In this document: positions 25,979 through 34,655 of the stretch, piece by piece
Layout of the letters: each line of letters begins with the position of its first letter
Position numbering within the stretch: position 1 is the stretch's first letter
Assembly: GCA_964419335.1 (NCBI GenBank)
Contig: CAYQOX010000014.1
Location: 29,129 to 93,128, forward strand
Reading direction: 5' to 3'
DNA length: 64,000 bases
Source: CAYQOX01 sp964419335
GTDB taxonomy: Bacteria; Hinthialibacterota; Hinthialibacteria; Hinthialibacterales; Hinthialibacteraceae
The notes under the pieces: generated by a model
Told to the model about the DNA's origin: nothing
What the model saw: the letters and a program-made list of their open reading frames with translations, nothing else
Database searches by the model: none
Translations under genes and position numbers: made by a program

Positions 25979-27367
25979 CTACATCGAAAGTATAAATTTG
26001 GCTACCGAAAAGTAAATAATAACGCCCATCAAATCTAATATTGTTGCCACCAAGGGTGCAGACGAAAAGGCAGGATCAAATCCACACAACCGTAAAGCGA
26101 AAGGCAGCATGCATCCTACCATAGTTCCAAAAACAACCACACAAATGACAGCAATCGAAACTGTAATGGAAATATGTAAAATCTGTTCTGCCGAGATTCC
26201 TTCGTCAGGAAACAGATAAATGCGTGCCAAAGCAATCCCTCCCAAAATACAACCTAAAAGAATCCCGGTCATTAATTCACGTCCCAACACACGATACCAA
26301 TCACGCATATGAATCTCTTGCACCGCCATAGCACGAATCACCAAGGAGGTAACCTGAGATCCTGAATTACCACCGCTGCTAATAATGAGAGGGATAAAAA
26401 ATGTCAATACACTGAGCTCACTGATTTGTTCGTGGTACATTTCCATCGCCCAAATGGTAAAGGTGGCGCCGAGAAAAAGGACGGTCAACCAGCCGGCTCG
26501 TTTTTTGATCATAGTAAAAAACGATACGGTTGAATATGGGGCATCGAGGGCTTCCAAACCACCCAAGCGGTGAATATCTTCAGTGGTTTCGACTTCGACA
26601 ACATCGAAGATATCGTCGGCGGTGACAATCCCGACCAATACTCCCTGGGTATCAATCACCGGGAGAACGAAGCGGTCGTAGTGGGTCATGACTTCAATCG
26701 CGGTTTCTTGGTCGTCCATCGCAGAGAGTGCAACAAACTGCCGGTCCATTAATTCGGAGACTTTGGTGTTGGGATCGGAGACAATGATGGTCTGCAGGCG
26801 AATATCATCAATCAAAACATCATTTTCTCCTACGACGTAAATCACATTCACCGTTTCTTTATCTTTTCCATAACGGCGAATATTATCCAAAACCTCTTGT
26901 ACGGTCCAATCTTCACCGACGGCGACATATTCGGGCGTCATCCGCCGGCCGATGGATTCTTCAGGATAGCCAAGTAAATTGACCGCGATAGAGCGTTCTT
27001 CCGGCGTCAGTAGACGTAGTAAGCGGTTGGTGACCTTACCGGGAAGTTCTTCCAGCAGGGCGGTTCGATCGTCGGGATCCATTTCGTTCAAAATGGCAGC
27101 GACCTGTTCTTGCCCCAAGGAACGCAGAAGTTCTTCTTGATCCTGGAATTGCAAATGCTCAAAAATATCGGCCGCAAGAGACCGGGGGAGAATACGAAAG
27201 AGAAGCGCGCTTTCTTCTGCGGTGAGCGCAAAAATGGCCTCGGCAATGTCCGCAGGGTCTAGTTCGCTCACGGTAGCGCGCAATTCTTTGAAGTTTTTCT
27301 CCCGGATCATGGCTCGCAGTTCCGGCTGCAATAAACGACCCAACATGGAATCTTGCAAGTCGTACAT
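25979..27367 (-). CDS. mgtE: Magnesium transporter MgtE
   Basis: An Mg2+ channel/transporter of about 462 residues with the standard order. The N domain of helical repeats comes first (LDPADIAEAIFALTAEE, MDPDDRTALLEELP). Then come two CBS domains (about residues 130-250), a plug helix, and five transmembrane helices at the C-terminus, including PLIISSGGNSGSQVTSLVIRA, which lines the pore. I prefer ATG 27367 over 27388 because GAGGTG stands five bases before it. It is co-transcribed with tilS. Confidence 0.93.
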   Translation of the reverse strand: MYDLQDSMLGRLLQPELRAMIREKNFKELRATVSELDPADIAEAIFALTAEESALLFRILPRSLAADIFEHLQFQDQEELLRSLGQEQVAAILNEMDPDDRTALLEELPGKVTNRLLRLLTPEERSIAVNLLGYPEESIGRRMTPEYVAVGEDWTVQEVLDNIRRYGKDKETVNVIYVVGENDVLIDDIRLQTIIVSDPNTKVSELMDRQFVALSAMDDQETAIEVMTHYDRFVLPVIDTQGVLVGIVTADDIFDVVEVETTEDIHRLGGLEALDAPYSTVSFFTMIKKRAGWLTVLFLGATFTIWAMEMYHEQISELSVLTFFIPLIISSGGNSGSQVTSLVIRAMAVQEIHMRDWYRVLGRELMTGILLGCILGGIALARIYLFPDEGISAEQILHISITVSIAVICVVVFGTMVGCMLPFALRLCGFDPAFSSAPLVATILDLMGVIIYFSVAKFILSM

Positions 27368-27471
27368 ACAAGCACCTCTGCATTCCAACCGATTCCAATC
27401 ATTGATTATGTTTCAAAAGTGCGGTGATCGGTTTAAGTAAAAATAAGAGTCAAATTTATATATCAAAAAGC

Positions 27472-27502
27472 GGGGTATTTAAATCATACTTGCGAATACC
27501 CC
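27472..27502 (-). terminator. Intrinsic terminator of the DUF1080 gene
   Basis: On the minus strand GGGGTATT pairs with AATACCCC around a 15-base loop, and GCTTTTTG follows. It lies about 85 bases downstream of the leftward DUF1080 gene. Confidence 0.6.
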
Positions 27503-27517
27503 ATAATCAACAGTCAA

Positions 27518-27605
27518 AGGTTCCAGCGGAAACGGCTGGAACCTAAGATGCACTTCTTCGTAAATGGACACTCTTCTTCGGGATAGGTTATTTATAATCC
27601 CGAAG
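27518..27605. repeat. Two further stem-loops at the 3' end of the DUF1080 gene
   Basis: AGGTTCCAGC (27518-27527) pairs perfectly with GCTGGAACCT (27535-27544) over a seven-base loop. CTTCGGGAT (27576-27584) pairs perfectly with ATCCCGAAG (27597-27605) and spans the stop codon of the DUF1080 gene. With the terminator at 27472-27502 this gives three hairpins in 135 bases. Confidence 0.55.
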
Positions 27606-28724
27606 TAAGAAATCTTTGAATTCAATCCATGAATGATGCATGTGCATTTGTAAAGAGATATGCCCTTCGCGTAGAGTGGGAAATTCATCATAGTTGACGA
27701 CGGTTTCTCCATTAACCCGTACCACTAAATGACGTTCATGCAAAAAGATTTGCATCGGGAGCCATTCTTCATCACGAAAATGCGCTTGCTCTGCGCGGAC
27801 AATATTATATAAGCTGCCGGTGGGATAGTTGGAGTCGGGAGTATTTTCAATCTGAATTTCATTGCCGCGATCACCGCCTTTGAGGGTTTTCCAGCGGAGA
27901 AAGACGCCGCCGTTGGCATTCTTTTTCGTGCGGATATACATCTTGAGGATAAAGTTACGAAACTCATCTTCGGTGACAAGGTAGCTGGTTCCATTTTCGG
28001 CACGAATCACCCCATCACGGACAGACCATTTTGCCCCGCTGCCTTCGACATACCAACCCTCTAAATTATCACCATTAAAGAGGGATTGCCATTCGATTTT
28101 TGATGGCAATTCTTTGATGCGGATATTGCGGAACCAAACCTTGTAGCCCATATCTTGTAAGCCGATATAGCCATCCCGCAAGCGGTATTTCAATTCTTCG
28201 TGTTCTTCAACATTGAGATCTTGGACTTGTTCTCCGTTGATCCATGCTTTTAAATAAGGCCAATCCATGTAGATTCGCCCCGTATTCCATTCGCCCGAGC
28301 CTTTGATGGGTACCGATTGGGGAGGAACGACGCCAAAAATAGCCCCGCAACTTTTGATGGATATCTTTTCTCCTTTTTTGTGGTCAATTTGAAATTCGAA
28401 ACCTACGCGGGAGTTGCGTCCATGCAAGGGAGCATGGAAAAACACACCACTGTTGCACCAACCTTCCATACGAAATTCGAAGCGTAGATCAAAATTTTCA
28501 TACTTTTTTTCGCTGCGCAGCCATGCGGGATAACTATTATCTCCCGGTGAATAAAGCACACCGTTTTTCACAAAGAAGGTTCGTTCATCGCCGTTTTCGA
28601 TCACCCAGCCATCCAGGTTTTTTCCATTGAATAGCGAGACAAAACCTTCTTCTTCACACCACCCAGATGGAAGAAGACAAACCGTAAAAGCGAGAATGAT
28701 TGACACGTTAATTATCCATTTCAT
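27588..28724 (-). CDS. Secreted protein with two DUF1080 (3-keto-disaccharide hydrolase) domains
   Basis: About 378 residues. ATG 28724 begins a clear signal peptide (MKWIINVSIILAFTVCLLPS) and has GAGGGAG eight bases upstream; the in-frame codons up to 28772 are not needed. Two DUF1080 domains follow (about residues 28-205 and 210-377). Each starts with a FNGxxLxGW motif (SLFNGKNLDGWVIENGD and SLFNGDNLEGWYVEG). These concanavalin-like domains bind or hydrolyse sugars; some family members hydrolyse 3-keto-glycosides. The protein is probably periplasmic. It is monocistronic and followed by a terminator. Confidence 0.88.
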   Translation of the reverse strand: MKWIINVSIILAFTVCLLPSGWCEEEGFVSLFNGKNLDGWVIENGDERTFFVKNGVLYSPGDNSYPAWLRSEKKYENFDLRFEFRMEGWCNSGVFFHAPLHGRNSRVGFEFQIDHKKGEKISIKSCGAIFGVVPPQSVPIKGSGEWNTGRIYMDWPYLKAWINGEQVQDLNVEEHEELKYRLRDGYIGLQDMGYKVWFRNIRIKELPSKIEWQSLFNGDNLEGWYVEGSGAKWSVRDGVIRAENGTSYLVTEDEFRNFILKMYIRTKKNANGGVFLRWKTLKGGDRGNEIQIENTPDSNYPTGSLYNIVRAEQAHFRDEEWLPMQIFLHERHLVVRVNGETVVNYDEFPTLREGHISLQMHMHHSWIEFKDFLLRDYK

Positions 28725-28845
28725 AACAAGAACTCCCTCGCAAGTGGATTTTTTAGTATTTTCTCTTTCCAATTCATTTAATTCAACCCGGAGTGAATTG
28801 TTTGAATGATGGAAAAGAGTCTATCTAAACTATCAGATTTATCCT

Positions 28846-28874
28846 ATTAAGATTATAATGCCTATAATCTTAAT
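28846..28874. promoter_or_regulatory. Perfect 12-bp palindrome containing TATAAT upstream of the dockerin-like gene
   Basis: ATTAAGATTATA (28846-28857) is an exact inverted repeat of TATAATCTTAAT (28863-28874) around a five-base spacer. The right arm begins with TATAAT, so the palindrome could be an operator overlapping a -10 box, or a 5' leader hairpin. It ends 18 bases before ATG 28893. Confidence 0.4.
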
Positions 28875-28892
28875 ATTGTTTTGAGGGTCCGC

Positions 28893-29223
28893 ATGATGCG
28901 GAAAAAATATTTTTGTTTTTCTATCGCTCTATTCATTTTGATTTCCCAATTGGTATCATTGGCTAAGGGGCAATCGAGAGATGTAGAAATTTCAGAGCGG
29001 GTGAGAGAGATTTATCTTTTCTCCCAGCATTGGATGGAATTCATAGAATCGGGTGAAGAGGGAGATCTGGATCAAAGCGGCTTCGTCGATCTTCAGGATT
29101 TACTACTGTTACTGCAAAGAAGTCATTTTGTTCCCTCTTTCACAGAAACACCCACGGTACCTCCTTCCAATTTGCCTACGCCCCCATGGACTGCGACCCC
29201 CACGGTAAATCCTTCCTGGAGCC
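28893..29223 (+). CDS. Dockerin-like/propeller/SUMF1-fold secreted protein, N-terminal part (interrupted by gap)
   Basis: ATG 28893 (or 28896) follows GAGGG. It encodes a signal peptide (CFSIALFILISQLVSLAKG) and a short helical segment. A single EF-hand/dockerin-like loop, DLDQSGFVDLQDLLLLLQ, comes next, and then a Pro/Thr-rich linker that runs into the 100-N gap. A single dockerin-type repeat is common in exported proteins of this kind of bacterium and may bind Ca2+ or mark proteins for surface assembly. The protein continues as the piece at 29324-31512. Joining the two sides with no missing base restores one frame. Confidence 0.75.
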
Positions 29224-29600
29224 NNNNNNNNNNNNNNNNNNNNNNNNNNNNNNNNNNNNNNNNNNNNNNNNNNNNNNNNNNNNNNNNNNNNNNNNNNNNN
29301 NNNNNNNNNNNNNNNNNNNNNNNCCACGCCTACGCTAACGCCAACGCCATCATGGGACCCCGCTCAGCCTACCTGGACGCCCACCAACACACCCAAGGAC
29401 GAAATAACGCCGCAATCTACGCCCGAGGATGAAACGACTCCCTCGCCCACGCCGACAGTGAATCCCTTGTGGTCACCAACGCCTACATGGACTGCGACCC
29501 CCACGGTAAATCCTTCCTGGAGCCCCACGCCTACGCTAACGCCAACGCCATCATGGGACCCCGCTCAGCCTACCTGGACACCCACCAACACGCCCAATAA
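29185..29600 (+). repeat. Near-identical DNA repeats encoding Pro/Thr/Trp-rich linkers
   Basis: The block starting TGGACTGCGACCCCCACG occurs just before the gap (29185-29223) and again at 29488-29600. The right half of the same block occurs at 29324-29396. It encodes WTATPTVNPSWS-PTPTLTPTPSWDPAQPTWTPTNTP. The near-identity is the obvious cause of the assembly break. Confidence 0.8.
29224..29323. other. Assembly gap of 100 N
   Basis: Exactly 100 undetermined bases, a scaffolder's default length, so the true distance is unknown. The flanks end in ...CTGGAGCC and start with CCACGCC..., which are contiguous in the downstream copy of the same repeat. Confidence 0.98.
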
Positions 29601-31512
29601 TGAGAGGACTCCGCAATCCACACCCAGTGATCTTACGACTCCCTCCCCCACGTCCAAACCAGCGGAACCAGTGCGACAGTGGAATATCCACCGCGCTTTT
29701 TCTCTCTTTTTCAATCAGGTGGAGCTGCCTTCATCGAAGGGTATTGCTTCCAGTGCGTTGGGGTATGCGGTATACACTGAAAGTTTAGAAGGCGACCCGC
29801 AGTTTGTAACCTTTGACCGCTTCGGGCGAATTTATACGCGCGAGTTAAATGTGAGGCGGTCGGATTTCTCTTCGCTGGCCTTGGTGAATGGGGGGGATTT
29901 GTTTGGTCGTTTTATGGAAAGCCCATCCAACACCCGGCGCTTTTACTTTGAACGCTTTGACCTTGAAACCCAACGAGGAGAGATTTTCCAAGTGGATCAT
30001 CTAGCCGCCGATGCTATTCAATGGTCTTTTGCCGGTTCGCAGGATGGGTATGCAATGACAGTGTTGCGTTATCCTGATCTCATCAATGTGCATCTTATTG
30101 ACCGTGAAGGCAATTTGTTGAGCACCACTGAAATTGAATCCCCCCATGTTTTACCCACGGATCCACATCTAGTGAAAACCTTGATTAGTGGCAAGCAACT
30201 CATTCTTTTCTATTCTTCCAACTACAATGCAGCGACCCATTCCGCTGCTCCGTTATACATTTGGCCGATGAGGATGGATGGGACTCAACTTAGTGAAAAA
30301 CCGATTACGGTATCCATCGATTTAACTCATGAAGCGATTGTTGGCGATGAGATGGGGAATTTTTACTTTATTGGAAAGAACGAATTTGGTCCTCAGCTAT
30401 ACCGGATTATCGAGGGGGAACTGCAGGTAGAGCCTATTTTACCTGTGGAGCAGGTGATCGATATTGAATGGCAGGATGAACTCTTGTGGATCCTGGATGG
30501 GAGCAATCACAGCCTTTACGGGTTTACAGAAGAGGGGGCACAAAAAGCCGGACCCATTGGTATTTTCCCTCCCGGCTGGAATACCTCGCTGGAGTGGCTT
30601 TATTTAGAAAAGAGTGGGCCGGATATGGGGGTGTTTTTTACCGAGGATGAAAACAAGGAATCGATCTATTACATGCAGGTTGAACAAGGGCCAATGGTCA
30701 CACCCACCCCTACGCCGGCGCCGGGGATTCCCAGTGGTGAAACGGTGGAAGTTGAAATTGAAGATGGGATCACGCTTGAGATGGTGAAGATTCCAGGAGG
30801 AAGTTACAAGCGAGGAAGCCCAGAGGATGAGGAAGGCAGACGATTTAACGAAAGCCCACAGCACCCAGTGACTTTGACCTCTGATTTCTTTATTAGCAAA
30901 TATGAAATCACAAATAAAATGTATCAGTTATTTAATCCGAACCATCATGTTTCGGATTATGGGATACATGAGCAAGAAATAGAAACTCTTCCTGCTGCCA
31001 ATGTGTCATGGGAGAAAGCCATGGAGTTTTGTCAATGGCTCTCGGAACAAAGTGAATATACCTTTACGCTTCCGAGTGAAGCGGAATGGGAATATGTATG
31101 CCGCGGGGGAACCAGCACCCGGCGTCCCTGGGGTGAGGATGCGGACAATACATTGGCAGTCTCGCATGCCAATGTGGCGGATGTAAGTTCGACTACGGAA
31201 TATAACTTTGTAAACAAATTCCCGGGTGATGATGGATATGCGGGTTATGCGCCTGTGGGGTCATTCCCCGCCAATCCGTATGGTGTGCATGATATGCTTG
31301 GTAATGTGTGGGAATGGTGCAGCGATTGGTTTTCTCTATATACAGAGGAAGCCAAGGTTGATCCCTTCGGGCCACCAAGCGGTGCCTCGAAAGTGTTTCG
31401 AGGGGGATCATGGCAGGATGGGCCCGAAAAAATCCGCAGCGCTTATCGCAGCGGATTAGATCCAACCCAGGCTCACCCCGCCATCGGTTTTCGGGTTGTG
31501 ATCCGGGATTGA
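29324..31512 (+). CDS. Dockerin-like/propeller/SUMF1-fold secreted protein, C-terminal part
   Basis: The frame is open from the gap edge, so the ATG at 29458 is not the true start. The order is a Pro/Thr-rich linker of about 110 residues, then a region of about 310 residues with repeated short strands that may form a beta-propeller, and a second linker (VTPTPTPAPGIP). Last is a SUMF1/FGE-sulfatase-fold domain of about 250 residues (EMVKIPGGSYKRGSPED, SEAEWEYVCRGG, LGNVWEWCSDWF, VFRGGSW, IGFRVV). The two catalytic cysteines of true formylglycine-generating enzymes are not in the C-terminal region, so sulfatase activation is unlikely. A sulfatase gene follows 66 bases on. Confidence 0.82.
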
Positions 31513-31578
31513 ACTCTTTGCTAATCGATGACTGGCATGATAGAGTAACAAAACGATGGAAGAAGAGAGGGCAAGGCT

Positions 31579-33135
31579 ATGAATGGTTACTCAACAAGCA
31601 ATTGTATTACTCGAAGGACTGCGTTAAAAACAGGTCTGGCGGCTTTTTCGGTGATCACGAGTGCGAAACATGTGTCTGCCAAGCCTGAGTCAGGCCAAGG
31701 GAAGCCCAATATCCTCATGATTATGACCGATCAACACCGGGGGGATGCGCTTCATTGCGATGGGAACTCTGTAATTCAAACGCCGAACCTCGATCGAATC
31801 GCAAACGAGGGCGTTCATTTTCGGAATGCGTATTCTTCGACTCCGACATGCACACCCGCGCGATCGGCGTTGTTGAGCGGGTTGTCCCCCTGGCACCATG
31901 GCATGCTGGGCTACGGCCGGGTAGCGGATCGCTATGATCCAGAAAAACCGCGTGCGATGCGGAATGCGGGTTACTATACGCTAGCGATTGGGAAGAATCA
32001 TTATAACCCGCAACGTCATCATCACGGTTATCATCAGGTGATTTTGGATGAATCGGGGCGGGTGGAATCGTTTGATTTCAAGAGCGATTACCGTTGTTGG
32101 TTTGCAAGTGAAGCCCCTAATTTAAACCCTGATAAAACCGGTATTGGGTGGAATGATTACCAGGCCAAGGCTTATGTCCTGCCGGAAGAGCTGCATCCCA
32201 CTTCATGGACAGGCAGCACCGCGGTACATTTTCTGGAGACTTATAAACGGAAAGAACCCTTTTTCCTAAAGGTGTCCTTCGCCCGTCCCCACAGCCCCTA
32301 CGACCCACCTCAACGTTTTATGGATCTCTATAAAGACGAAGATTTGCCTGAAGCCTATGTGGGAGAATGGGCGGAACGTCACGCCATGCGTGGAAAAGAT
32401 CTTCCATCCAACACCTGGCGGGGTGATTTGGGTGAGGAGCAAGTGCGGCGTTCGCGTCAAGGCTATTATGGCAATGTGACTTTTATTGATGAACAAATCG
32501 GCCGCATGCTCGAGGTCTTAGAGAAGCGGGATATGCTGGATAATACCTTGATCCTATTTCTTTCGGACCATGGGGATATGCTTGGCGATCATCATTTGTG
32601 GCGTAAGTCTTATGCTTATGAGGCGTCGGCACGGGTGCCTATGGTGATGCGGTGGCCCTCGGGATTAATTTCAGCCGAACGCGGACAAACCCGGGTAGAA
32701 CCGGTCGAACTGCGTGATGTCTTGCCGACGTTTCTTGATGCAGCCGGAGATCCTAAGGATTATGACCTCGATGGTGCCAGCCTTCTGTCGCTTGTAAGTG
32801 ATAAAGAAACCGAGTGGCGGGAATATATCGATTTGGAGCATGATGTTTGTTACAGTGATGAAAATCATTGGAACGCATTAACCGATGGGCGTTATAAATA
32901 TATTTATCATGCCAAAGATGGTGAAGAGCAATTATTTAATTTGCAAAATAGCCGCAGTGAAGAGCGCGATCTCGCCATGAATCCCGCCCATTCCCAAGAA
33001 TTGCGGAAATGGAGAAATCGGATGGTCGAACATTTATCCGAGCGAGGAGAAGAGTTTGTTAAGAATGGAGAATTAGCCTTACGACCACAACGTCAATTGT
33101 ATTCACCTCATTATCCGAAGAAGGAAGATTCATAA
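31579..33135 (+). CDS. Tat-exported sulfatase (type I, CxPxR)
   Basis: A 518-residue alkaline-phosphatase-superfamily sulfatase. A twin-arginine-like signal (TRRTALKTGLAAFSVIT) precedes NILMIMTDQHRGD, whose acidic residues bind Ca2+. The active-site Cys91 lies in PTCTPARSALLSG and would be converted to formylglycine. FLSDHGDMLGDHHLWRKS supplies further metal ligands. It would remove sulfate esters from a polysaccharide or other organosulfate in the periplasm; the substrate is unknown. GAGGGC stands before the ATG. It lies downstream of the SUMF1-fold gene, but that protein lacks the activating cysteines, so the maturase must lie elsewhere. Confidence 0.9.
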   Translation: MNGYSTSNCITRRTALKTGLAAFSVITSAKHVSAKPESGQGKPNILMIMTDQHRGDALHCDGNSVIQTPNLDRIANEGVHFRNAYSSTPTCTPARSALLSGLSPWHHGMLGYGRVADRYDPEKPRAMRNAGYYTLAIGKNHYNPQRHHHGYHQVILDESGRVESFDFKSDYRCWFASEAPNLNPDKTGIGWNDYQAKAYVLPEELHPTSWTGSTAVHFLETYKRKEPFFLKVSFARPHSPYDPPQRFMDLYKDEDLPEAYVGEWAERHAMRGKDLPSNTWRGDLGEEQVRRSRQGYYGNVTFIDEQIGRMLEVLEKRDMLDNTLILFLSDHGDMLGDHHLWRKSYAYEASARVPMVMRWPSGLISAERGQTRVEPVELRDVLPTFLDAAGDPKDYDLDGASLLSLVSDKETEWREYIDLEHDVCYSDENHWNALTDGRYKYIYHAKDGEEQLFNLQNSRSEERDLAMNPAHSQELRKWRNRMVEHLSERGEEFVKNGELALRPQRQLYSPHYPKKEDS

Positions 33136-33282
33136 TACATTAAGGTTTAATCCGTAAACAGGATGGAGTGGATGGTAGGAGAGATGGAATTGCCTCTCTA
33201 GTGTAGGTTTTTTTTGTCTGTTAAGGGAATCATTTTTACGTAGAAATTCATTTTATAAAACTTTTTTGGAGTCGTACTTATT

Positions 33283-34632
33283 ATGGGTGAAAATTCAGCC
33301 AAGATATTGGCCCTATTGGATGGGATCAATGGGTATTTATGGGGAGCCCCCATGATTATCCTGCTGTTGGGAACCGGTTTGTTTTTGAGTTTGCGTTTGA
33401 ATTTCCTTCAATTTTGGAGTTTGCCGCGGGCGCTTTACCTGGCTTTTACTCCCTCGGATCAGGATTCACAAGGAGATATTTCTCACTTTAAAGCATTGAT
33501 GACTGCCCTGGCCGCTACCATTGGTACGGGAAATATAGTGGGGGTGGCCTCGGCGCTGGCCGCGGGAGGCCCGGGGGCGCTCTTCTGGATGTGGATCACG
33601 GCGCTGGTGGGAATGGCGACGAAATATAGTGAAGCGATTCTCGCGGTGAAGTACCGGGTGATTGATGAAAAAGGAGAGATGGTCGGAGGGCCGATGTATG
33701 CCCTGGAACGCGGTTTGGGGATGAAGTGGCTTGGGGTGTTGTTTGCCTTGTTTGGGAGCCTGGCGGCTTACGGGATAGGAAACATCGTACAAGCCAACGC
33801 CATGTCGGGCACCATGGAACGATCGTTCGGGGTGTCCCCTTGGATCACGGGGATCGTTCTAGCCGTACTGGTAGCCTTGGTGGTTTTGGGCGGGATCAAG
33901 CGGATCGGTGAAGTGACCGGTTATCTGGTTCCGTTTATGGCCGTGATTTATATGATTGCAGTGGCCACGCTTTTACTTGTGAATTATGAACAAGTTCCCC
34001 ATGCGCTTGGTCAAGTGTTTAAGCATGCCTTTAGTCCGACGGCGGCCACCGGTGGGTTTTTAGGTGCCATGATTCGGGAGACGATCCAGTCCGGGGTAAG
34101 CCGCGGGCTCTTTTCCAACGAGTCAGGGCTGGGGAGTGCGCCGATCGCAGCGGCGGCGGCCAAAACGAAAACCCCTAAACGGCAAGCGCTCGTTTCTATG
34201 TGTGGTACGTTTCTCGACACGATTGTGGTTTGCACCATGACCGGCTTGGCGCTTATCACTACCGGTGTATGGTCGACCAATATCGACACGACGGAAATGA
34301 CGATGCACGCTTTTGAACTGACTTTCCCAGGAACGTGGGGCGGGCATATCGTGACCATCGGCTTGATGTTTTTCGTTTACTCGACCATCTTAGGATGGTG
34401 TTATTATGGGGAGAAATGTTTTGAATACTTATTTGGGGTTAAAGCGGTCATGCCTTACCGGATTGTATGGGTTATGATCATTGTTGTGGGCGCGGTTACA
34501 GAGATACAAATCGTATGGAGTTTTTCCGATATGATGAATGCCCTAATGGCGGCTCCAAACTTGATCGCACTGATCTTTCTTTCTTCGGTTATTGTGAAGG
34601 AAACCCAAGAACAACCCGAGCCGGTGGAATAA
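33283..34632 (+). CDS. Sodium:alanine/glycine symporter (AGCS family)
   Basis: A 449-residue inner-membrane amino-acid carrier with about ten to twelve helices. Family signatures are GTGNIVGVASALAAGGPGAL with WMWITALVGMATKYSEAILAV after it, GGPMYALERGLGMKWLGVLF, and ETIQSGVSRGLFSNESGLGS. It imports alanine or glycine with Na+. The upstream region has a T8 tract at about 33208-33215 that may end the sulfatase transcript. GGAG lies 13 bases before the ATG. It converges on trkA. Confidence 0.93.
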   Translation: MGENSAKILALLDGINGYLWGAPMIILLLGTGLFLSLRLNFLQFWSLPRALYLAFTPSDQDSQGDISHFKALMTALAATIGTGNIVGVASALAAGGPGALFWMWITALVGMATKYSEAILAVKYRVIDEKGEMVGGPMYALERGLGMKWLGVLFALFGSLAAYGIGNIVQANAMSGTMERSFGVSPWITGIVLAVLVALVVLGGIKRIGEVTGYLVPFMAVIYMIAVATLLLVNYEQVPHALGQVFKHAFSPTAATGGFLGAMIRETIQSGVSRGLFSNESGLGSAPIAAAAAKTKTPKRQALVSMCGTFLDTIVVCTMTGLALITTGVWSTNIDTTEMTMHAFELTFPGTWGGHIVTIGLMFFVYSTILGWCYYGEKCFEYLFGVKAVMPYRIVWVMIIVVGAVTEIQIVWSFSDMMNALMAAPNLIALIFLSSVIVKETQEQPEPVE

Positions 34633-34655
34633 CGGAATTATGCAATGGTGATCAG

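Noticed and set aside
29324..29432. A short plus-strand frame continuing the pre-gap phase after the N run (HAYANANAIMG...)
   Set aside because: It is an artefact of the arbitrary gap length; the neighbouring frame is open for 2.2 kb and matches the linker repeat.
29324..31512. Calling the SUMF1-fold domain a formylglycine-generating enzyme for the adjacent sulfatase
   Set aside because: The Cys pair needed for catalysis is missing from its C-terminal region; only three non-equivalent cysteines are seen in the domain.
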